From Aradus depressus (Eukaryota; Arthropoda; Insecta; Hemiptera; Aradidae), in NCBI GenBank assembly GCA_963662175.1, contig OY759216.1, forward strand, positions 38,209,087-38,273,086: a DNA stretch of 64,000 bases, written 5' to 3'. The translations under genes and the position numbers were made by a program. Position 1 is the first letter of the stretch, and the number at the start of each line of letters is the position of its first letter. The notes under the pieces were generated by a model, which was not told the origin of the DNA, did not search any database, and saw only the letters and a program-made list of their open reading frames with translations. Shown piece by piece: positions 41,510 through 52,812 of the stretch.

Positions 41510-41850
41510 ACACTGTTTAGTAATTAGAAAATCTTCTTTTTTCCTGGTATGAACTTACAGGTATTTTTTACAGAGGACATAATTATATTCTTTCTAATGA
41601 TCATTAATGTTTCAAATATAAACAAGGCAGGTAATGACAAGATTTTAAGTTTATTAAATATTTCTCTGCAGTTTGTTATTTGATTAATATTATTTATTAT
41701 TCTTAGTGCTTTTTTTTTTGAGTCTGGATATACTAGTGCTCGAAAAGCTTCCCAATGTATTAAACCATAATTGAGTATATAATTAAAATAGGTGTAATAT
41801 AATGAATTTAATGTTTCCTTTGGTCCGATCTTTTTAAGATTAAGCTTTAG
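41510..41850 (-). mobile_element. CR1/Daphne-like LINE relic
   Basis: One minus-strand frame reads LNYGLIHWEAF, then KKKALRIINNINQITNCREI, then FNKLKILSLPALFIFETLMI. The order SxLNYGxxxW, KKxxRIIxNxxxxxxxxxxF, LKILxLPxLxxxETLxFI is the C-terminal signature of CR1/Daphne-like reverse transcriptases. A reading frame is retained for about 100 codons although the element is truncated at both ends. Confidence 0.75.
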
Positions 41851-42093
41851 GTTTTTTATCTGGGAGGTGAAAAAAACTTGAGCACGCCGTCTTTCGGATG
41901 GGACATTAAATTATGATTCCGAGCCTGTACGATGCCAGGTACTCGTTAAAGATCTCTATCCTAGGTGAATAAACATGGGTAAGCAAGATTTAGTACTCCC
42001 ACAGTAGAGTCGAGCTCATGGTCCACCAGAGTGACGAAAGAGCGCTCTGGTAGAAGGCGATATAACCTCGCAGTTAGAGCCCCTGCGTAAGTC
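41851..42093 (+). mobile_element. SINE-1, 5'-truncated
   Basis: Starts in the linker (TTTTTTATCTGGGAGGTG), then CGTCTTTCGGATGGGACATT, AGGTACTCGTTAAAGATC, GAGCGCTCTGGTAGAAGGCG and a degenerate end. Truncated exactly at the edge of the adjacent LINE relic. Confidence 0.8.
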
Positions 42094-43284
42094 ACAATTA
42101 CAGATCAAGATTAAGATGCAAGCAAGAAATGGTTTAAATAGTTCTTGGACGCTCTGATCCCGTGACGCACACACCTCTCGCTTCGTCTCGTTTGTCGTTT
42201 AAACGTTCTTTAAAACCATTTAAGTTGGACACGTTTTTACTGTATCTGAAAAATTATCCACCTTCTTGCAAAACTTAAAAAGACTTAAGTAATTTACAAC
42301 CATTTTTCAAGCTTTCTGCGGGGCATTGACATAAGAAAGGTGTAAGCCACTGATTTAAAGCACCACTTATCTACCATGTACAAAATATTTGCAAATGACT
42401 ATCCCCAGGAAGTGATGCAGAAAGTGTACCTAATATACTATGTAGTAAGTGTTGTAACTTTCACCTCTAAGGGCGCTAGTGATTTAATAGCAGGCCATGC
42501 GGACACCTTCTTTATACTGTCAACCTTCAACCTTAACATTAACTATAGGTAACTATGTTGTATAATAGTCATATTATAATGTTAATTATACATATGCCCT
42601 TATAAACATACCTATACCTATATTTATTTAAAAAAAAACAAAAAATACACTAGAAAAAGAAATAAAAAGAAATGTGCTTTAATTGTGCACTCAATGGCCG
42701 CCCTATACTCAGAGATTCAGCGGAAGAAGACAGGGAGAAGCAACAGCTTAAGATTTCTTCTTTAAATGTTTATTTTTTCCTTCAATGAATTGCTCCAAAG
42801 AATAAATTTGTAAAAAACAAGAAATACAGTTTTAAACAAAACAAATCGTTATACAGAAATATCTTTTGTTAAAGAGTACATTTCCAGAATTGGCCACGAT
42901 CAATATTCCATTGTCTGGAAAACATTGAAATGTAAATAACGTTTTTGTTCAAACTCATAAATATTTTACATGATGGACAAATCGTTAAACAGAGTATTAT
43001 ATGTAAACAATACAGTAGCAGGTAACTAGGTTTAAAAGTGATTCTCATTTTGACCGAACGAGCGTTAGGGAACGTGATCGTTACAAATAAATGCTACCTA
43101 CATATGTTTCATATCCATATGATTTATCTCGTGTTTCTTGAGTGGATTATTCCTCAATAACATAAAATACTGTATTATTATCGTAAATATATCACGAAGA
43201 TATCGTTTCATGTGGTGTTGACTGCTGCTATCTGTTGGCCATCATCGTGTAATTCCATGACTGAAGGATAGCGTATGCTGGTTT
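42094..43284. other. No recognisable gene (1.2 kb)
   Basis: AT-rich, mixed composition. I see no RT, transposase or tRNA-like motif. No open frame longer than chance. Confidence 0.4.
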
Positions 43285-43309
43285 GGGGGGGGGGGGGGGG
43301 GGGGGGGGG
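43285..43309. repeat. Poly(G) run, 25 nt
   Basis: Uninterrupted G tract on the plus strand. Confidence 0.95.
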
Positions 43310-43435
43310 ACATATCTTACTTAAGACTCTTCCTTGTAAGCTCTACTGTGGGAGTCCTATCCTTTTTGTTTTTGGATCTACTAGTAACGATATTGTATTT
43401 TTGAACCCTCCTGATCCATGTACAGGTCCCGAGAG

Positions 43436-43632
43436 AGACCGATCCTACTCCTGACAGCAGAGAGAAGCCCCAGTCCTACTCCTGACAGCAGAGAGAAGCC
43501 CCAGTCCTACTCCTGACAGCAGAGAGAAGCCCCAGTCCTACTCCTACCTTAGCAGAGAGGAGCCCGATCCTTCTCCTAACTTAGCAGAGAGGAGCCCGAT
43601 CCTACTCCTAACTTAGCAGAGAGGAGCCCGGT
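43436..43632 (+). repeat. Minisatellite, 6 units of 31-32 bp in two variants
   Basis: TCCTACTCC (or TCCTTCTCC) recurs at 43443, 43474, 43505, 43536, 43568 and 43600. The first three units are 31 bp with GACAGCAGAGAGAAGCCCCA. The last three are 32 bp with TTAGCAGAGAGGAGCCCG. The two variants are arranged in blocks, not mixed. Confidence 0.95.
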
Positions 43633-45974
43633 ATAGTGTAAATGCGGTGATAATAGTGTATCATGTTCCGGTCGTGCGGAGGCTGCGGTACCCACCCACC
43701 AGCTCAATCTTCTTATCAGGAGCGCCCCTTCCAAAGAGTTAACCACACCTCTGGGACCACCGAAAAACGAATATTTTTCGTGACAAAAATTAACTCTCAA
43801 AGCCAGCCATCAAATGCCGCTTACTTCAAATTAAACTCCGGACATTGACCGATCAAAATTCTTCAAAATTAGGATAATAATTATGTATAATAACTTTTCC
43901 AGAAGTGTCTTTTTAGTATTCCATGCCAAAATTAGCAAAACGGAACACTTATGGAATCACTTTGGTGTCCGTCCGTCCGTTTGACACACTTTAGCACAGA
44001 GATAGAGTGTGGTGGCCCAATTATATACATAAAGTATAAAAAGTTGAATTTTTCGGGAAAAATGCTCAAAAATTGCTGTCCCCCACTCTTATCACCTAAA
44101 GGATCGCTCAGAAAAATATGAAAAAAATCATGAACATTGAGAATTAGGCGTAGATTGATCCACAATTATCAAGATTGAAAAATCGCTAAATTGTTATAAA
44201 CAATTTAATTGTTTATTTCCTTATAACTGCTGAACCATTGGTTTTAGGGAAAAAGTTTTTCGACAACAAATATTTCTCATGATGTAAGGAACAAGTTTTG
44301 TCCTTAAACTTTTAATTTAAGTGGCACTAATTGTGCAAGTATAGTTTGCACTTGACCGATTTTTTAAATTCCAATTAATTATTTAGTTGGTGAAACACTG
44401 TTCATATTTACACTGGTGGTGTTTAATACTGTTCCGAACATGTAGTTGGTGTTTTTTTTTCATTTTTAAATTACATAATCATATAAACTAGACGGGGAAG
44501 GTGAAACTGAGCTAATCTTTGGTGTAATCAACAAATTGCAGTAGGTCACTTTCATTTTTGGGAGGTGTTCAGACTGGGGGTTTGTTTACCTACTTTAGGG
44601 GAAGTGAGAGTGGTTCAACTCAGTCTCTGAATATGTCTGCTATTTACGAATTTGGCTAAAAAATGTATATATTCTATATTTCGTGACCTTTGTGATCTGA
44701 GTAAGAGTATATATATTTGTTTATTATATGTATAATAAAGAAATGTAATTACGATAGAACTTTAGAACTTATAGGAATATTGGTGGATAACCTCTTCCAA
44801 GAAAATAAAAATAAATTATGAATTAACTTTTAACCAAAACATTTTTTTAATTTTTTTATTTAACGTCACTTCGACTTCAGAATCATTAGCGAGATTATTG
44901 AGTCTAAATGTCCTCATAGACTTTAGTGTCTTTAAGGAAGTGGATGAGTCTGTTGTATTCGTCGGTGGGTGTTTGGAGTAGTTTCTTTCATGCCAGTCGA
45001 CAGTCTGTGTTTTTGTGGGCTCTGTGTAGTCCTGGTTGCAGCAGGAGCATGAAATAGATAGGATTGTGTCAGTTTCCTATGTCCGTTGTATTCGTCGGTG
45101 GGTTGGTTGTTTGGAGTAGTTTTTGAAATTTTGCGAATGTGATGTGTATATAAAAGCAGGCAGTAATGCGAAAAGTTCTGCGAAAATAAACATTTTTAAT
45201 TGTTCCATGAGATAAGTCCAACTATAAGGTACGTAAAACACATATTCTCTGGGATATTATGTACCTAATTTATCTCTTGTTGGATATATTATAGTATATA
45301 ATTACTATATTTATCAGGTATTATATTTCTGGAATAAGACTGGACTTGGTACAAAAGGTCCTGGACATGAGAGACTGGCTGATGTGGTGTTTAGCTGGAG
45401 TATGAGGCGAGACCAACCATAACTCATTTTGGGAGTGGTGGCCTGGAGTTGTGTTCTGTTCCTGGAACGGCAACTTTATGGCAGGGGACTTACAATGCTC
45501 CTCTTCCCAGAACTCACGTCTCACCCCCCACTCCGTCACTATTGGAAACTCAGGATAGTCTGGAGTTATTGCACAACGGTTACAGGGAATGAACTAAATA
45601 AGACATCCCAACTTCCCTCCTATACATTATGATAACATTCAGGTTTTCCATTTATTGGGGTTCAGGTTTATGAACGAAATATAATTTGGGAATGCCAGAG
45701 AATTTTCTAAATTTGCAAAATTTTTAATTATCTCATCCAAAGACATTTTTTATTTGGTTGACAGGGAATATGAATATAATATAATTGAGAGCAAAATATA
45801 GGATTTATTTTTTTCTTAACCTACATTATAAAAATAAAAAAATATATATGTATATATATTTTTGTTTTGCAATCTACATACAATATATACGTAATAAGCA
45901 AATATGTGGACAAAAAGAAAAAAATAACGTCACTTGATGGGAGAAGCCAGCCAGCGCTGACACTCCCTCGAAAG
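43633..45974. other. Mostly unassigned (2.3 kb)
   Basis: Contains a fragment of the Rep-E core (43891-43907) and a direct repeat GTTGTATTCGTCGGTGGGT at about 44953 and 45085, followed in both by TTGGAGTAGTTT. The second may be a LINE remnant, but no diagnostic motif survives. A 72-codon minus-strand frame (45321-45539) is unrecognised. Confidence 0.4.
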
Positions 45975-46465
45975 TTAATTTTCATTAGTCACTATCCTCA
46001 GAGAAGATCGCGAGGCCACCTCCTGTTCAAGCGGCGGGGAGGATTGTCAGGATGGGAATGTGAGGAAAGGTCCTTGTGCGAGAGGATTTGAATGATAAGA
46101 AAGGTTTCTGTGAAATGTTTGGAATCGGGATTGGATTAGTTCGTTGACAGTGGGAATATTGAGATCTCTGTGTAGGACTTTATTGGTAATGCAGAAAGGA
46201 GCGTTGATAATTCGTCGCAGGAGTTTGGACTGGAATGCTTGGATCGTATTGATGTTCGGCTGTTTAGCTGCACCTCAAAGTTCGAGTCCGTACGTCCAGA
46301 TGGGACGTATATAATGGTCTTGTAAATCGTAAGTTTGTTGTTAATTGTCAGTTTTGATTTTGGTCCAAGTAGTCGACGTAACAGTCCGTATCTTCGATTC
46401 AGTTCTTGTCGTTTAAGTCGTGTATGTGGGTTCCACGTTAGTCTACTGTCTAGGTAAAACCCGAG
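45975..46465 (-). mobile_element. Jockey-like LINE, C-terminal relic
   Basis: Minus strand: LGFYLDSRLTWNPHTRLKRQ, then RYGLLRRLLGPKSKLTINNK and LTIYKTII. In shifted frames NINTIQAFQSKLLRRIINAP and LNIPTV follow, then HSNPLAQ and PPRRLNRRWPRDLL. YLGxxLDxRLTWxxHxxxKxxxLxxxxxxxxxLLGxxSxLxxxxKxxxYKxxxxP is diagnostic for Jockey-clade thumb regions. Frameshifts near 46330 and 46130 show decay. Confidence 0.85.
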
Positions 46466-46783
46466 AAAAAATATAAATTTGAAAAATAAAAAATCGATTA
46501 TAAACAAAAATGTTATTACTAACAATTTCTTAAAATTACATGTCTTTTCTCCGTGTCCAGTCTTATTTAATATCTATAATTAAAAAATGATAGTTTTAAC
46601 AGTATTTTACTGTTTATAGTGTGTGTACTTTTTCTACACCACAAACAAAATTGGTTTGGTATTTTTCGAGATTACTTCAAGTACTCAAACAAACATCCTC
46701 TCTTTATATTTTAGGATAGATAATCTCAAAACTATATCGATGTGATATTGTTTTTTTTTTTAATTAGTTGCATTTATGTTATA

Positions 46784-47309
46784 CTAGCAGTAATACCCGG
46801 CGTTGCCCGGAAAACTTTGACTTTTCTCCCAATATCTCCTATAAGGCTATTCAGTTCCTCGACAGTACATTCATGATGTTATAATTTTCAATTATTCATA
46901 CGGAATAAGGCTTATAGTCCTTCAACTGTAGTAACGCTAGCTTTGGAGCTAAAACTAATTTATTCAAAAAGATTTCTCATTAATCGTTGCAATGGTTTTC
47001 GAGTTACAAAGATTGCGTGAGTGGATGCTGGGATGGACCAGGGGTTGATTAAAAAATAGACCTTAACCTTCCGGTTGATAAAACTTATCTATTCAAAAAG
47101 ATTCCTCATTAATCGTTGCAGTGGTTTTTGAGTTACAGAGATTGCATGGGTGGATGCTGGGATGGACCAGATATTGAGGTACTAATACGCCTATAACCTT
47201 CCACAGACGATGACGAACAAATTAAAAAAAAATAATAATCAAATCCATCAAGCCGTTCGTGAGTTATAGCGGTACAACGCACAGACATTTTCAGCTTTAT
47301 ATATATGAT
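46784..47309 (-). mobile_element. Non-autonomous Helitron-like element (526 bp)
   Basis: On the minus strand it starts TCATATATATAAAGCTGAAA after an A and ends with the GGGCAACGCCGGG hairpin and CTAG (46784-46787) before a T. It contains two direct copies of a segment with CTCATTAATCGTTGCA, GAGTTACA and GGATGCTGGGATGGACCAG. It is nearly identical along its length to 48260-48794, in opposite orientation. Confidence 0.9.
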
Positions 47310-47386
47310 TGCAACCAGAACTCGCTACTAACAATACTATGCAATGAAACCGAACCGAGTTTAGCATAGTTTCAATTACATGACTT

Positions 47387-47577
47387 ATGGGCCTTTATGG
47401 CCGTGAGGGTTAGAGCGTAGAGCTTTGTTCGTATGGTCCCACCATGTTTGCGGGTTCGAATACCGTTCGTTTCGTAGATAGAACTCCCTCCCGGGGCAAT
47501 GGATGTCGTAAATAAGTAGATAACACAGTGACATGGCTAATACGCATCGTACATAAGGCCAAAAAAAAAAAAAATTC
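47387..47577 (+). mobile_element. SINE-2 copy 2 with 8-bp target duplication
   Basis: The head TGGCCGTGAGGGTTAGAGCG and GCGGGTTCGAATACC matches 10254-10420. The body GACATGGCTAATACGCATCG and ACATAAGGCC is followed by an A-run. CATGACTT occurs at 47379-47386 and 47578-47585. A 25-bp insertion (CTCCCTCCCGGGGCAATGG region) distinguishes this copy. Confidence 0.85.
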
Positions 47578-47907
47578 CATGACTTCAAAATGTTTTTCGT
47601 TTCAAAAATATCTTTTTCAGAGAATAATTATTCACAATTGTTATAGATTGTTGGTGAAGGAACCAAAATGAATGGTGTGTTCTGAATAATAATTTTGTTT
47701 CCGATGTCAGTGGGACCATTCGATCAATACACTTCGCGAGCGACACTGGTGAAAAATGATATCGCCCCTCCGACCAGAAGATATGACCATAACAGAACAT
47801 TCTTATACCAGATCACTCTCTGTAAAAAACAGTTAAAAAATAGGGGGAGAATGATCTGTAAAAATGTGTTTGGTATAAGAAAGTCATGTACCAATTAGAG
47901 TTAGTTA

Positions 47908-48032
47908 TTATGACTCATGTCCGAGCATTAATTACAACGTCATATCGCCTACTGCCAGACGGGTAGCTGACGTCGTACAAGCTCGGGATCTCAACACTCA
48001 AGGGTATTTTACCTCCCAGATAAAAAAACCTA
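47908..48032 (-). mobile_element. SINE-1 with deletions, minus strand
   Basis: TGACTCATGTCCGAGCATTA, CATATCGCCTACTGCCAGAC, GGGTAGCTGACGTCGTACAA, GCTCGGGATC and TACCTCCCAGATAAAAAAAC. Much of the body is lost, and the tRNA-like head is absent. Confidence 0.65.
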
Positions 48033-48259
48033 CTGAGAACACTACTAATGAACTACACGGGGCCTCAGGGGGAGGCAATGTTAGGGAGACTGGGGCCTTG
48101 GGGACAACGGGAACACTACTGAGACTACCTCAGGGGAAGGCAACTATACGACTGGGAGTATAAAGGGTACTAACCTGGTCAACAAGTGGGAGGGGGAACT
48201 TAATCATACAAACATAATAAATAAAAAATGGCAACAAATTCAAGCAACTGGCCTGAACA

Positions 48260-48794
48260 TCATATATATAAAGCTGAAAATGTCTGTGCGTTGTACCGCT
48301 ATAACTCACGAACGGCTTGATGGATTTGATTAATTTTTTTTTTAATTTGTTCGTCATCGTCTGTGGAAGGTTATAGGCGTATTAGTACCTCAATATCTGG
48401 TCCATCCCAGCATCCACCCACGCAATCTTTGTAACTCAAAAACCACTGCAATGATTAATGAGGAATCTTTTTGAATAGATAAGTTTTATTATCTACCGGA
48501 AGGTTAAGGTCTATTTTTTAATCAACCTCTGGTCCATCCCAGCATCCACTCACGCAATCTTTGTAACTCGAAAACCATTGCAACGATTAATGAGTAATCT
48601 TTTTGAATAAATTAGTTTTAGCTCCAAAGCAAGCGTTCAAGCGTTACTACAGTTGAAGGACTATAAGCCTTATTCCGTATGAATAATTGAAAATTATAAC
48701 ATCATGAATGTACTGTCGAGGAACTGAATAGCCTTATAGGAGATATTGGGAGAAAAGTCAAAGTTCCCCGGGCAACGCCGGGTATTACTGCTAT
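48260..48794 (+). mobile_element. Non-autonomous Helitron-like element (535 bp)
   Basis: A then TCATATATATAAAGCTGAAA opens it. The end is the hairpin CCCCGGGCAACGCCGGG, GTATTACTG and CTAT where the other copies have CTAG. Internal direct repeats are as in 46784-47309. The two copies lie about 950 bp apart in inverted orientation and could pair. Confidence 0.88.
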
Positions 48795-48795
48795 C

Positions 48796-48905
48796 ACATA
48801 TAAAACGAAAATTGGCAAAACGTAAAAATCCGTTGAAAACTCGATCTCTGATTTTTGCGCGATTACAGTTATTTCTTATACTGTAGGTATAAGAAAGTAA
48901 AAAAT
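48796..48905 (+). repeat. Rep-C 3' fragment
   Basis: GAAAACTCGATCTCTGATTT, TTGCGCGATTACAG, then the palindrome CTTATACTGTAGGTATAAG and AAAGTAAAAAA. Matches the ends at 28597-28740 (reversed) and 58320-58545. Confidence 0.65.
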
Positions 48906-49301
48906 GTGAGATTACCGTGAGGAATATGTAGACCTCAAAGTGACATCGTAACGAGTATGATACGGATACGGAGGTTGGATAAGTGAGAGCTGGTCAAAAT
49001 GGCTCCGTGACAGGAAGTATGTGAACTGGTTTGTCTTATAACCTTTTGATAAGGGGTTAGATGTGTGGATCAGGAGAGTATGGCTCGGGGACCTGTCTGT
49101 CGGAAACTCGACAGACCAAGGAACAACTCGACAGTCCTCATGTAACCAAACCAGACCATTACAGGTGGCTATCTGGATAATTAATACCTTGATGGACATT
49201 TTATCATAATGGTTCACTTGAGATTGAAGTAATCACTGCAAATCTGTGAGCGTAGTCTAATTCGAAACCACTTAACTAATTGCGTAATGTATATGAAAAA
49301 G

Positions 49302-49712
49302 GCTGTCGGTGAATCACTGGTTATGTACCGGTTACGCCGGCTCCACCGGTCTAAAGGTGAGCGATACATGAGCGATCCATCAGGCCAAATGGATCCGCGC
49401 GGATCCAAAACCTCACCATGTGTGCGCAAACTAGGATGGATTTGGCTAATGGTCTTCCCGTGTGTGGCAAAACCCCCGAGCCGAATGGACCCGAGCCATC
49501 CACTGGACTCATGTATGTGCAATCCTCGATCCAAACCACTGTCAGTTATAAATCAAACGTTGAACTGTAAACATGGCTGGTACTAACGTTCGTGATTTTG
49601 TTCTGGAGGTGATAGAAAAATATAGACAACATGGCAACTTACTCATGAGGTATTATCTGATTAATTCGTGCTGAGGAACTACATACCCAGTGATTCACCG
49701 AGGTCTTTTTTT
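49302..49712. mobile_element. Possible composite unit bounded by inverted Rep-A termini
   Basis: GTCGGTGAATCACTGGTTAT at 49303 and the reverse complement at the right (ATACCCAGTGATTCACCGAG, ending about 49707) are inverted Rep-A ends. Between them lies GC-richer sequence unlike Rep-A, including a possible protein start. It could be two Rep-A fragments flanking host DNA, or a gene-bearing element that uses these ends. Confidence 0.4.
49573..49665 (+). pseudogene. Possible N-terminus of a MADF-like protein
   Basis: ATG 49573 opens a frame reading MAGTNVRDFVLEVIEKYRQH, then GNLLMRYYLI, before the Rep-A end and a stop. FxxxVIExYRQHxxL resembles the first helix of MADF (Myb/SANT-like) domains, which occur in PIF/Harbinger accessory proteins and in host regulators. 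Only about 30 residues are present, so this is a suggestion. The following 120 residues of a normal MADF are missing. Confidence 0.3.
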
Positions 49713-50005
49713 CGGGCGTCTGAAGGTTCCCATTTTCGTTATGAAGTCTTATTTCGTCTTAGCTAGCTGTAATGAAAAAAAAAAAGTGTTGAGAAATTCG
49801 AGTTATTCTATTTCGCTACTATGAGGGAATGTGGACAATTTTCTATCTATCAATTTTTAAGTCGAAATAGGGGAAAAAATGAAAATAATAATACCAATTT
49901 CATCTTCTCATTCATGTTGTTTTGTTTCGTAAGAACATTAAGAAACATCATCAGGTATTGGTTAAGTATCTCTCAAATAAACGTAATAACTTCAATATGT
50001 CTCCA
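49713..50005. other. No recognisable feature
   Basis: Mixed sequence with an A-run near 49773. No support for a gene. Confidence 0.4.
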
Positions 50006-50180
50006 GAGAGCGCCGGTAGCTCAGTGATATGCGTGCTTGCTTACTAAGATCAAGATCGCGGGTTCGAAACCCGACCGAGGCCCTTAGGGTTTTTATCTGG
50101 GAGGTGAAAAACCTTGAGCACGCCGTCGGATGGGAAGTTGAGCAATGGTTCCGACCCTGTCCGATGTCAGGTACTCCAAA
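50006..50180 (+). mobile_element. SINE-1, 3'-truncated
   Basis: The head CGCCGGTAGCTCAGTGATAT and B box GGGTTCGAAACCC are intact, then GGCCCTTAGGGTTTTTATCT, GAGCACGCCGTCGGATGGGA and GATGTCAGGTACTCC. The 3' half is missing. Confidence 0.85.
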
Positions 50181-50754
50181 CTGTCGTTATGGGACAAATG
50201 TATTGCTTAAATGCTGAGTGGAAAATATCCTTGAGGGATGCATTGTTCGGACCATTGACATTATTGACCATTTTATTACTATTACGGCCATTGTTTTAGA
50301 AAGGTTAATACTAATTGTTCCTAAATCGGTAGACCACTGGGGGAAGGTAGAGATGCGGAACTAGGAACGTGCCGAGGTGAACACGAGAGGTCAAGAGATC
50401 CAAGTCCATTAGATAGACTAACTGTAAACTTTAAATTACTTTCCTCTTTGCCCCTCCTCCGCAATTTTTAGCGAACTTCAATCAAGCAGCGTAGGTTGGG
50501 ATCTACAGATACTTATCGGAAAGTGCAAATAAACTCTGTCTATACCTAATACTTGTTTAGTTGAAAAGTATTTTAACATATAAATATGGATCTACAAAGA
50601 TTGAAAGCTAGTTAAATAGTAACTGACTAATTGAACTAAATAAATAATATTTATTTAGTTTAATTAGTCAGTTGCACCTTGCAATAATGCAGTATCTTGT
50701 CATAAGTCGAACTTACTCTTACTCCATTGGTAATATGCAATATATGGGAGCCCT
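50181..50754. other. No recognisable gene; short inverted repeat
   Basis: TAGTAACTGACTAATTGAAC (50617) and TTTAATTAGTCAGTTGC (50658) flank AAATAAATAATATTTATTT, giving an AT hairpin of about 60 bp. It may be a small fold-back. Confidence 0.45.
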
Positions 50755-51130
50755 AATATTGCACTGACCGATCGCATGAACGATATACCGGATAATTAAT
50801 CCGTTGGCGACGGACCCTGAAGATCCTCAGCCGTCCACACCAACTACTACGGTCAGGTATTGCTAGATAATGTCCCTCAACTCACTGTTTCTTCTTATCC
50901 TCCCCACTCCTGGGGTTTTCTACCCTTGACCGGACCTGCTATTTTTCTCAGAACATTATTTTCGATTGTCTGGAAACGCTTCTCCAGATGTGAGGTCAGG
51001 GCACACAGGATTCACGCCTATAGATCAGGATAGACCGGCTGTATCATGGAGCTGTAGATCCTGGTTCAGGTATTCCTTCCTCGAAAGGGCACAGGACCGT
51101 AAGCTTGATGACAGAGAAGTACGCGCCACA
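50755..51130 (-). mobile_element. RTE-like LINE reverse-transcriptase C-terminal relic
   Basis: Minus-strand translation with frameshifts gives ENNVLRKIAGPVKGRKPQEW followed by G, then NSELRDII, then DGxGSSGSVA. NxVLRKIxGPVxxxxxxEWRxRxNxELRDI corresponds to the region after the RT catalytic domain in RTE-like elements, as at 25310-25800. Many stops. Confidence 0.6.
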
Positions 51131-51169
51131 ACGTCGATGGACTTAGTTGAGGGAGGAGTTTATATTGCT

Positions 51170-51545
51170 TGCTTTTACTCCTCTGCCAGGAGCCGTCAGA
51201 TCGGCTGAATAATGGTTAGTCGGTTTCTGTCACCAGCTGTCTTAGATCCAGCCCCAGGTACGATCTATCCTATGAGTCAACTTCACCTTACTCTTGGTAT
51301 AACGGACATTCGAAGATTACATGTTTTGCAGTATCGAAGCCTCCGCACAAATAGTTCTGGTTTAAGAAGAGCTTAGAGTTGAAAGTCGCCGTGACTGATA
51401 ATATTTTGAACTTCCAGAGATTACCCACGAGAGGGTTGTGTAGAAGCGTAGCCGGACGTCCGGGGAAGTATGCATATTCGGTCTTCCTTGCAGCGCTCTG
51501 GACTGTCCGAGCATCTCTTCCTCCAGGGCTTAGCATAAGGCCTCA
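51170..51545 (-). mobile_element. R1-like LINE, C-terminal zinc region
   Basis: An open minus-strand frame (51288-51536) reads LHNPLVGNLWKFKILSVTAT, FNSKLFLNQNY, LCGGFDTAKHVIFECPLYQE. It matches the LSGHGxFNSxLF ... CSCGxxETAEHxxxxC block of 27505-28098. Here GHG has become VTA and the first Cys of CSC is lost. The 82-codon frame remains open although the element is truncated. Confidence 0.75.
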
Positions 51546-51612
51546 TATATATTTGCTCCTAAAGACGCAAAATGACAGGATCTGATTTTCAGGACACACT
51601 AAGGTGATTGAC

Positions 51613-51905
51613 GATGGTGCCGATAGCTAAAGAGGTAGCGTGCTCGTCTACTGAGCTCAAGATCGCGGGTTCGAAACCTGACCGAGGCTTTTAAGTTTTT
51701 TATCTGAGAGGTTAAATTTTGAGCATGCCATCCTTCGGATGGGGCGTTAAACGATGTTCCCGAGCCTTTGCGATGTCAGGTACTTATTAAATACCCCCTA
51801 CCTTTTGTAACTAAACCTGGGTAGGCAAAATGTAGGACTTTCACCGCAGATTTGGATGCTTAGGTCCCTAGGTGTACACAAGGTGATCGACCCTATTGTA
51901 GTTTA
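51613..51905 (+). mobile_element. SINE-1, diverged copy
   Basis: GGTGCCGATAGCTAAAGAGG, B box GGGTTCGAAACC, TTTTTTATCTGAGAGGTT, CCTTCGGATGGGGCGTTAAA, AGGTACTTATTAAATACC and GTAGGCAAAATGTAGGAC. The distal part is rearranged. Confidence 0.8.
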
Positions 51906-52449
51906 AAGCTCACTCACAATTTCTTCAAAAACATTTGGGGCATTATACAGAATACACGGGAAGAAGCGATGTTCTTCAATAAATCTGTGGATACGCGTTG
52001 GAAAAAGAGGCCAAAACATTGACGCACAGATGTCCAGCCTAACAAAGCTTTCGATTGAACAGATTTTTCGATAACCCTTACACGAAGAATAAGACGTCTG
52101 ATGTGTGCCAAGGTCTATACATCTTTCTGAATGACCTTTAGAAAAACCAATTTTCTCTTTCAAGTACTTTGATGGCGGAACTATTTTCTTTCAAGTCCTT
52201 GAGATGGCTTATGAAACATGTGTTAGTTCAAGAATATAAAAAAGTTATTCCTACATGTGAGTTTCTTCAATGAATATAACATATTTTCAATAGAAATTCT
52301 TATTTCTTCTCAATATAAGTTATATTTATAACTTGAACACAGAGGCCGTGTAGTTTTGAAAGTGTCTATAAAAATAAAAGTTGAATAACTGGGTGTATGT
52401 TAGCTCCTATTTGTGGCCGGGACCAGTGGATGGCTAACTTATCGTATCG
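51906..52449. other. No recognisable gene
   Basis: Two overlapping minus-strand frames (51903-52163, 51914-52111) have no identifiable motif. Confidence 0.35.
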
Positions 52450-52575
52450 TAGGAGTCTTTAACGACTTCCTTACATCGTACAGGCTCGGGACCATCGCTT
52501 AAAGTCCCACCTCACGACGGTGAGCTCAACATTTGTCTGAGAGGTTAAAAATGACCTAAGGGCCTCGGAAAAACA
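52450..52575 (-). mobile_element. SINE-1 middle fragment, minus strand
   Basis: AGTCTTTAACGACTTCCTTA, CATCGTACAGGCTCGGGACC, ATCGCTTAAAGTCCCACC and ACCTAAGGGCCTCGG. The head and the 3' half are missing. Confidence 0.7.
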
Positions 52576-52624
52576 TACATTTGTATATATTTTGTTTGAC
52601 GGAATTGTTTTTATACATATAGTT

Positions 52625-52812
52625 GAAGGGCGCCGGTAGCTCAGAGGTAGCGTGCTTACTGAGCTCAAGATCGCGGGTTCAAAACCCAGTCGAGGCAAGA
52701 AAACCAACTTGAGCACGCCGTTCTGGGGACGTTAAGCTATGGTCCCGAGCCTGTATGATGTCTCCTCGACTATGACCTCGTAGTCAAAGCCCAGGTATGA
52801 GTCACAATAACT
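52625..52812 (+). mobile_element. SINE-1 with internal deletions
   Basis: AAGGGCGCCGGTAGCTCAGA, B box GGGTTCAAAACCC, GAGCACGCCGTTCTGGGGAC, GTTAAGCTATGGTCCCGAGC, then a jump to ACTATGACCTCGTAGTCAAA. Ends CCAGGTATGAGTCAC. Confidence 0.8.
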
